In this document: piece after piece, positions 60,992 through 64,000 of the stretch
Position numbering within the stretch: the stretch's first letter is position 1
Layout of the letters: each line of letters begins with the position of its first letter
DNA from: Candidatus Laterigemmans baculatus
Lineage (GTDB): Bacteria > Planctomycetota > Planctomycetia > Pirellulales > Pirellulaceae
Assembly: GCF_010367455.1 (NCBI RefSeq)
Contig: NZ_WRPR01000112.1
Location: forward strand, 124,001 to 188,000
Direction: 5' to 3'
Length of the DNA stretch: 64,000 nucleotides
Translations under genes and position numbers: made by a program
The notes under the pieces: generated by a model
Databases searched by the model: none
What the model saw: only the letters and a program-made list of their open reading frames with translations
Told to the model about the DNA's origin: nothing

Positions 60992-61882
60992 ATGTCCCGA
61001 TCGGAGACGCCTGCCGACGCCGCGGAGCGCCCCCCGCTCAGCCCGCTCGAGGGGGGACGCTGGCGACCGGTCCGTCCTGAAGAACTGCTCCGCCGCGAGG
61101 AGGTGAGCGAGGCCGGTGGTTCGCGGGAGCTCCCTCGAGCCCCTTCGCTGGAGCGCCGCCAGGAGCTCGAGCGGTATCTGCGCGATCGGCCGGCCGATAT
61201 CGAGGCCTACCTCGAGCTGGCCGCGATCTATCGCCAGGCGGGCCGCTCGGTCGAGGCGACCCGCGTGCTCAAGCAAGCCTTGGAGAGCGAACCGGAGGAG
61301 CCGCGCGTCCTGTGGCAGCTGGAAGAAGCCTCGCTGGCCCGCGCCCTGCAACAACTGCAGGATGTCCGCCAAGTGGCTCAGCGGTTGCATACGCCCGAAG
61401 CCGACCGGGAGCTCGAGCGAGCTCAAACCGACTGGGCCTGTCGCCGCGTCGAGGTTTGCCAATCGCGTCTGCAGCGCGACGCCTCGCAGGACCACTTGCG
61501 GGTCGTGCTGGCCGAGGCGCTGCGAGATCTCGGCCGCTACGACGAGGCGATCGAAGCCCTCGGCCCGGCGCTGCTGGTCGATCGCGAAGCACCGCTGGCT
61601 TACCTGATCCTCGGCCACTGCCTGCAGGCGGTCGGTCGCGACTTGGAAGCGCTGGCCGCGTGGCGAGCCGCGGCCCTGCGGCGAGCGGTCCCCGCCCCGC
61701 CGCGAATTCGCCTCAATGCGATGCAGGCAGCCGCGGATGTCGCCGAACGACTGGGGCTGAGCGGGACGCTGCCGCTGTATCGCCAAGCCCTGCGGCAGGC
61801 GCAGGCCGACGCCCCATCCGAAACCGCACCGCCACCCCCAGCCCCATCGGCTACAGGCCCCTCTCCCCCAGGCCCCCCATGA
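60992..61882 (+). CDS. TPR-domain protein upstream of a WXG100-like gene
   Basis: 296 aa. TPR-like helices at about 65-110 (AYLELAAIYRQAGRSVEATR) and 160-225 (VVLAEALRDLGRYDEAIEAL, LILGHCLQAVGRDLEALAAW). The C-terminal tail is Pro-rich. No signal, so cytoplasmic. ATGA overlap with the 89-aa WXG100-like gene indicates co-translation, so it may act as a chaperone or scaffold for the small secreted protein; this is inference. Confidence 0.82.
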   Translation: MSRSETPADAAERPPLSPLEGGRWRPVRPEELLRREEVSEAGGSRELPRAPSLERRQELERYLRDRPADIEAYLELAAIYRQAGRSVEATRVLKQALESEPEEPRVLWQLEEASLARALQQLQDVRQVAQRLHTPEADRELERAQTDWACRRVEVCQSRLQRDASQDHLRVVLAEALRDLGRYDEAIEALGPALLVDREAPLAYLILGHCLQAVGRDLEALAAWRAAALRRAVPAPPRIRLNAMQAAADVAERLGLSGTLPLYRQALRQAQADAPSETAPPPPAPSATGPSPPGPP

Positions 61883-62148
61883 ACCAAGCCATCGTCGATC
61901 CCGAGCAACTGCGGCGGTTTGCCAGCAACCTGAAAATCTTCACCGAGGAGTTGCAGCAGCGAAGTGCGGCACTCGCCTCGCAAATGAACCAACTGGAGCA
62001 GAGTTGGCGGGACCAGCAGCAGCGGAAATTCAGCCAAGAATTCGAAGACCAGATGCGGCAGATGAACCGTCTGCTCGAAGCCTCGCGGCAGCACGTCCCA
62101 TATCTGCTCCGCAAAGCCGAACAGGTCGAACAGTATCTGCACGGCTAG
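61879..62148 (+). CDS. WXG100-like small helical protein (ESX-type candidate A)
   Basis: 89 aa, two-helix protein with no signal. The turn has LEQSWRDQQQRKFSQEF, a W-x-D variant of the WXG motif, with long amphipathic helices on either side (LRRFASNLKIFTEELQQRSA and PYLLRKAEQVEQYLHG). Length and layout fit WXG100 effectors of type VII-like secretion. A second small protein downstream (62955) has the same W[RK]D-x3-R-x-F-x2-E-[FY] pattern. The start overlaps the TPR stop. Confidence 0.8.
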   Translation: MNQAIVDPEQLRRFASNLKIFTEELQQRSAALASQMNQLEQSWRDQQQRKFSQEFEDQMRQMNRLLEASRQHVPYLLRKAEQVEQYLHG

Positions 62149-62170
62149 GATCGGTCGGAAAACCCGACCG

Positions 62171-62298
62171 ACACCCTCCCCCCGGGAGGGTCGCGAGGAA
62201 CGAGCGGGGGGGCGACGCGCCACGTAGACCTCTGATCGTAGCCTGGATTCAGCGGTCCCTCCCCGGGCCTAAGAGCCCGACCCTCCCGGGGGGAGGGT
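62171..62298. repeat. Family A palindromic element inside the WXG100-like locus
   Basis: 128 bp. Both ends are family A (ACCCTCCCCCCGGGAGGGT and CGACCCTCCCGGGGGGAGGGT), but the middle differs from the other copies (GGGGGGGCGACGCGCCACGT). It separates candidate A from the next gene and may have been inserted into the operon. Confidence 0.85.
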
Positions 62299-62307
62299 GA
62301 CGGGGAA

Positions 62308-62958
62308 ATGCAGTTTTCTGACAGAGCGATCGCCATGCACGCCCACATCCGTTCGATCGACGCGCTCCGCGAGCTTCGCGCTGCGGTGCTGGAGTGGGGA
62401 TCGCGATTGGACGACCAGATTTTCACGCTCCGCAGCGAGGCCCGGCGGGCGCTCGAGTGGGCGGCGGTCGAACAGCCCCGCTACTGGAGCCATCAGGTGG
62501 CGGTGGCCGAGCGGGGGCTGCAAGACGCGACCGCCCGGCTCGCCGCACTGCAGACGACTTACGGCGGACGCGATCGACCCCGGGCCACCGAAGCTCGCAA
62601 CCGCGTCAACGAGCTGCGGCGCCGGCTCCGTTTCTGCCAGGAGCGGGCGGCCGCCTGCCGCGGGTGGGCTGCCGAGATGGAGCGGGCCGTCGACCAGCTG
62701 ATCGCCGCTACGTCGGGGCTGCAGCAGCACGCCGAAGCGGGCTTACCGACCGCGGCCGCCCAGCTCGCCCAGTGGATCGACGCCCTCGACCGCTACGCCG
62801 ACTCGCTCCCCTCGCCCAACGCCGCTCCGCCAACCAGCACTGACCAGCCGCCCCCACCGACGAACCGCCCCCTTTCGAACCGCCCACTGTCGAGTAACGA
62901 CGAGCCCCTGCCGAGTAACGACGAGCCATTGCCGAGTAACGACGAGCCATTGCCGTGA
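62308..62958 (+). CDS. Coiled-coil protein of the WXG100-like locus
   Basis: 216 aa from 62308; the ATG at 62335 (MHAHIRSIDALRELRAAVLE) is also plausible and has better homology-like shape. Long helices with QPRYWSHQVAVAERGLQDAT and RNRVNELRRRLRFCQERAAA, then a low-complexity tail with three 21-bp tandem copies encoding SNDEPLP. I recall similar coiled-coil proteins near FtsK-like genes in planctomycetes. Possible role: component or substrate of a type VII-like system. It overlaps the next gene by GTGA. Confidence 0.78.
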   Translation: MQFSDRAIAMHAHIRSIDALRELRAAVLEWGSRLDDQIFTLRSEARRALEWAAVEQPRYWSHQVAVAERGLQDATARLAALQTTYGGRDRPRATEARNRVNELRRRLRFCQERAAACRGWAAEMERAVDQLIAATSGLQQHAEAGLPTAAAQLAQWIDALDRYADSLPSPNAAPPTSTDQPPPPTNRPLSNRPLSSNDEPLPSNDEPLPSNDEPLP

Positions 62959-63203
62959 ATCCTCCCCGCAGCGGCGCTTTCCATGATGCCGAGAACCAAC
63001 TTCGCCGTGACTGGTTGAGCTTCACCGCGGTCTGGCAACGTACCGCCGAGCATTGGAAGGACGCGCGGCGGCGGCAATTTGAAACCGAGTACTTGGCCGA
63101 GTTGCCCGGAGCGATGAGCCACACGGCCGCCGAGATCGTGCGGTTTCGCGAGACGTTGCAAAAGGCTCTCCGCGCGCTTTCCGATGACGAGACCCCAGCG
63201 TGA
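62955..63203 (+). CDS. WXG100-like small helical protein (candidate B)
   Basis: 82 aa from a GTG that overlaps the upstream stop. Two helices joined by TAEHWKDARRRQFETEYL, which matches the turn of the 61879 protein (W[RK]D-x3-R-x-F-x2-E-[FY]). No signal. Short length and pairing with a second WXG-like protein are typical of heterodimeric ESX substrates, though the exact WXG is replaced by WKD. The stop overlaps the next start as GTGA. Confidence 0.78.
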   Translation: MNPPRSGAFHDAENQLRRDWLSFTAVWQRTAEHWKDARRRQFETEYLAELPGAMSHTAAEIVRFRETLQKALRALSDDETPA

Positions 63204-64000
63204 TCCAACCCAAACGTGCCACCGATTCCCCCGACACGGATTCCGCTGCCGATGATTCTGCCGCCGACGACGCAGCCGCCGACGATGCAGCTCGTTCCGG
63301 CCCGTCGCCGCAGCTCTCACGCCGCGACCCACAACTTCGCCCTGGGCAGGGGTTGCCGGTTCAGAAACTCCACGGCTTGGGGTTGCTGACCCCGGTCCGC
63401 CAAGCTCGCCTGTTGCGAGGCCTTGCCGGGCGATTTCGTCAAGGAACTCGCGTCCGCGACCAGCTGAGCGACGCGCACCAACGTCAGCTTGAAGCGCTCG
63501 ACCAAGAGTTGGCCGACGCCTTGGAGAGGACCACAGCGGAATGCCGAAGCGAACGCCGCCGCACCTTGGAGGCATGGGATCAGCTCGACGAGCAGACGAT
63601 CGCTGGGTACGAGCAGGAAACGTTGGCGGCGCGGCATGAGCGGCACCATGCTCTGGCCGCCATCCGCCGCGGGCGCCGGCACGATGTCAGCGAGGAGGAG
63701 CAGGCGTTCGACAGTCAGAAGCAGCAGATTCAAGCCCGCTACGCGCGCGAGAAACCCAAAGCTGCGGCGGTCCAGAAGAATGAGTATGCCCAGCTGGCGA
63801 CCGCGATGCGGCGGATGCACGCCTCGCTGACCACGGCCCGCGAGCTGACGATGCAGCGGTGCGGAGGTCCCGAGCAGCTGGCCGCGCTGATTCCCGCCGA
63901 CACCACCAGTGCCGACGACACCACCAGTGCCGACGCCAGCACCTCTGGCGAAGCCGAGGCGAATGCGTCAGCGCCGCCGCCGGACGATCGACGAACGGTT
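63200..64000 (+). CDS. Partial protein of the WXG100-like locus, cut by the window end (possible FtsK/SpoIIIE-type ATPase)
   Basis: The frame is open from a GTG at 63200 for 267 codons to the window end. The N-terminal region is acidic and Ala/Asp-rich, then a long charged coiled coil with LERTTAECRSERRRTLEAWD and ARHERHHALAAIRRGRRHD. An 18-bp tandem duplication encodes DTTSADDTTSAD. No ATPase motif is in the visible part. The start overlaps candidate B. Comparable planctomycete loci often place an FtsK/SpoIIIE-like secretion ATPase here, but this cannot be confirmed within the window. Confidence 0.6.
   Translation, partial: MIQPKRATDSPDTDSAADDSAADDAAADDAARSGPSPQLSRRDPQLRPGQGLPVQKLHGLGLLTPVRQARLLRGLAGRFRQGTRVRDQLSDAHQRQLEALDQELADALERTTAECRSERRRTLEAWDQLDEQTIAGYEQETLAARHERHHALAAIRRGRRHDVSEEEQAFDSQKQQIQARYAREKPKAAAVQKNEYAQLATAMRRMHASLTTARELTMQRCGGPEQLAALIPADTTSADDTTSADASTSGEAEANASAPPPDDRRTV

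Overview
The window looks like a chromosomal piece of a GC-rich planctomycete (Planctomycetota, probably Pirellulales-like). The reasons are two DUF1559 proteins with a prepilin-type N-terminus and an H-x9-DG motif, an octahaem cytochrome fused to HEAT/TPR-like repeats, a very large PknK-like kinase/ATPase, a deoxyhypusine-synthase-like protein, many weak or absent Shine-Dalgarno sites, and many dispersed palindromic intergenic repeats. I see no rRNA, tRNA, CRISPR array, transposase or prophage. The genus is not assigned.

Layout. 1-9.4 kb: rhomboid protease, octahaem cytochrome, zinc-type oxidoreductase, a three-gene envelope operon (low-complexity protein, holin-like protein, DUF3618-like repeat protein) and a DUF1559 protein with a clear terminator. 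9.5-15.1 kb: nested palindromic repeats, an ATPase with an altered Walker A, tandem arrays, a DUF4105 lipoprotein, a His-rich protein next to a His-rich DUF1559 protein, and a DHS-like protein. 15.1-28.2 kb: a large unknown protein, a secreted protein, a PolB-type exonuclease, peptidase T, a methyltransferase, small proteins, and the run TrkH, NfeD, CutA, 127-aa protein, with an SSF symporter upstream. 28.6-32.8 kb: a coupled operon C39-like peptidase, RimK-like ATP-grasp, GCS2-type ligase, N-formylglutamate-amidohydrolase-like protein, which looks like a synthesis/processing system for an unknown peptide-like compound. 32.9-41.1 kb: CsrA with a long tail, an MFS transporter, a Tat-exported beta-propeller and the 1345-aa kinase. 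41.6-48.3 kb: a complete Mrp Na+/H+ antiporter operon (A-G) followed by a TVP38-type membrane protein. 48.4-59.4 kb: nitrilase, soluble transhydrogenase, CCA/poly(A) enzyme, NUDIX, kdsD-kdsC-giant LptC/LptA-like protein, trpS and acpS. 59.4-64 kb: a secreted metallopeptidase-like protein, then a TPR protein, two small WXG100-like proteins, a coiled-coil protein and a gene cut by the window edge. This last run resembles an ESX/type VII-like locus.

Two repeat families run through the intergenic space. Family A is about 130 bp, GC-rich, with ends carrying ACCCTCCCCCCGGG. Family B is a hairpin with a GCTAGC-type core, and it supplies the stop codons of at least four genes. A third feature is pervasive short tandem duplication (8-23 bp units). 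Inside genes the period is nearly always a multiple of three, often 15 bp, and expands Pro/Ala/Gly/Ser linkers. The two best candidates for something new are the amidoligase operon (28.6-32.8 kb) and the WXG100-like locus (61.0-64.0 kb).
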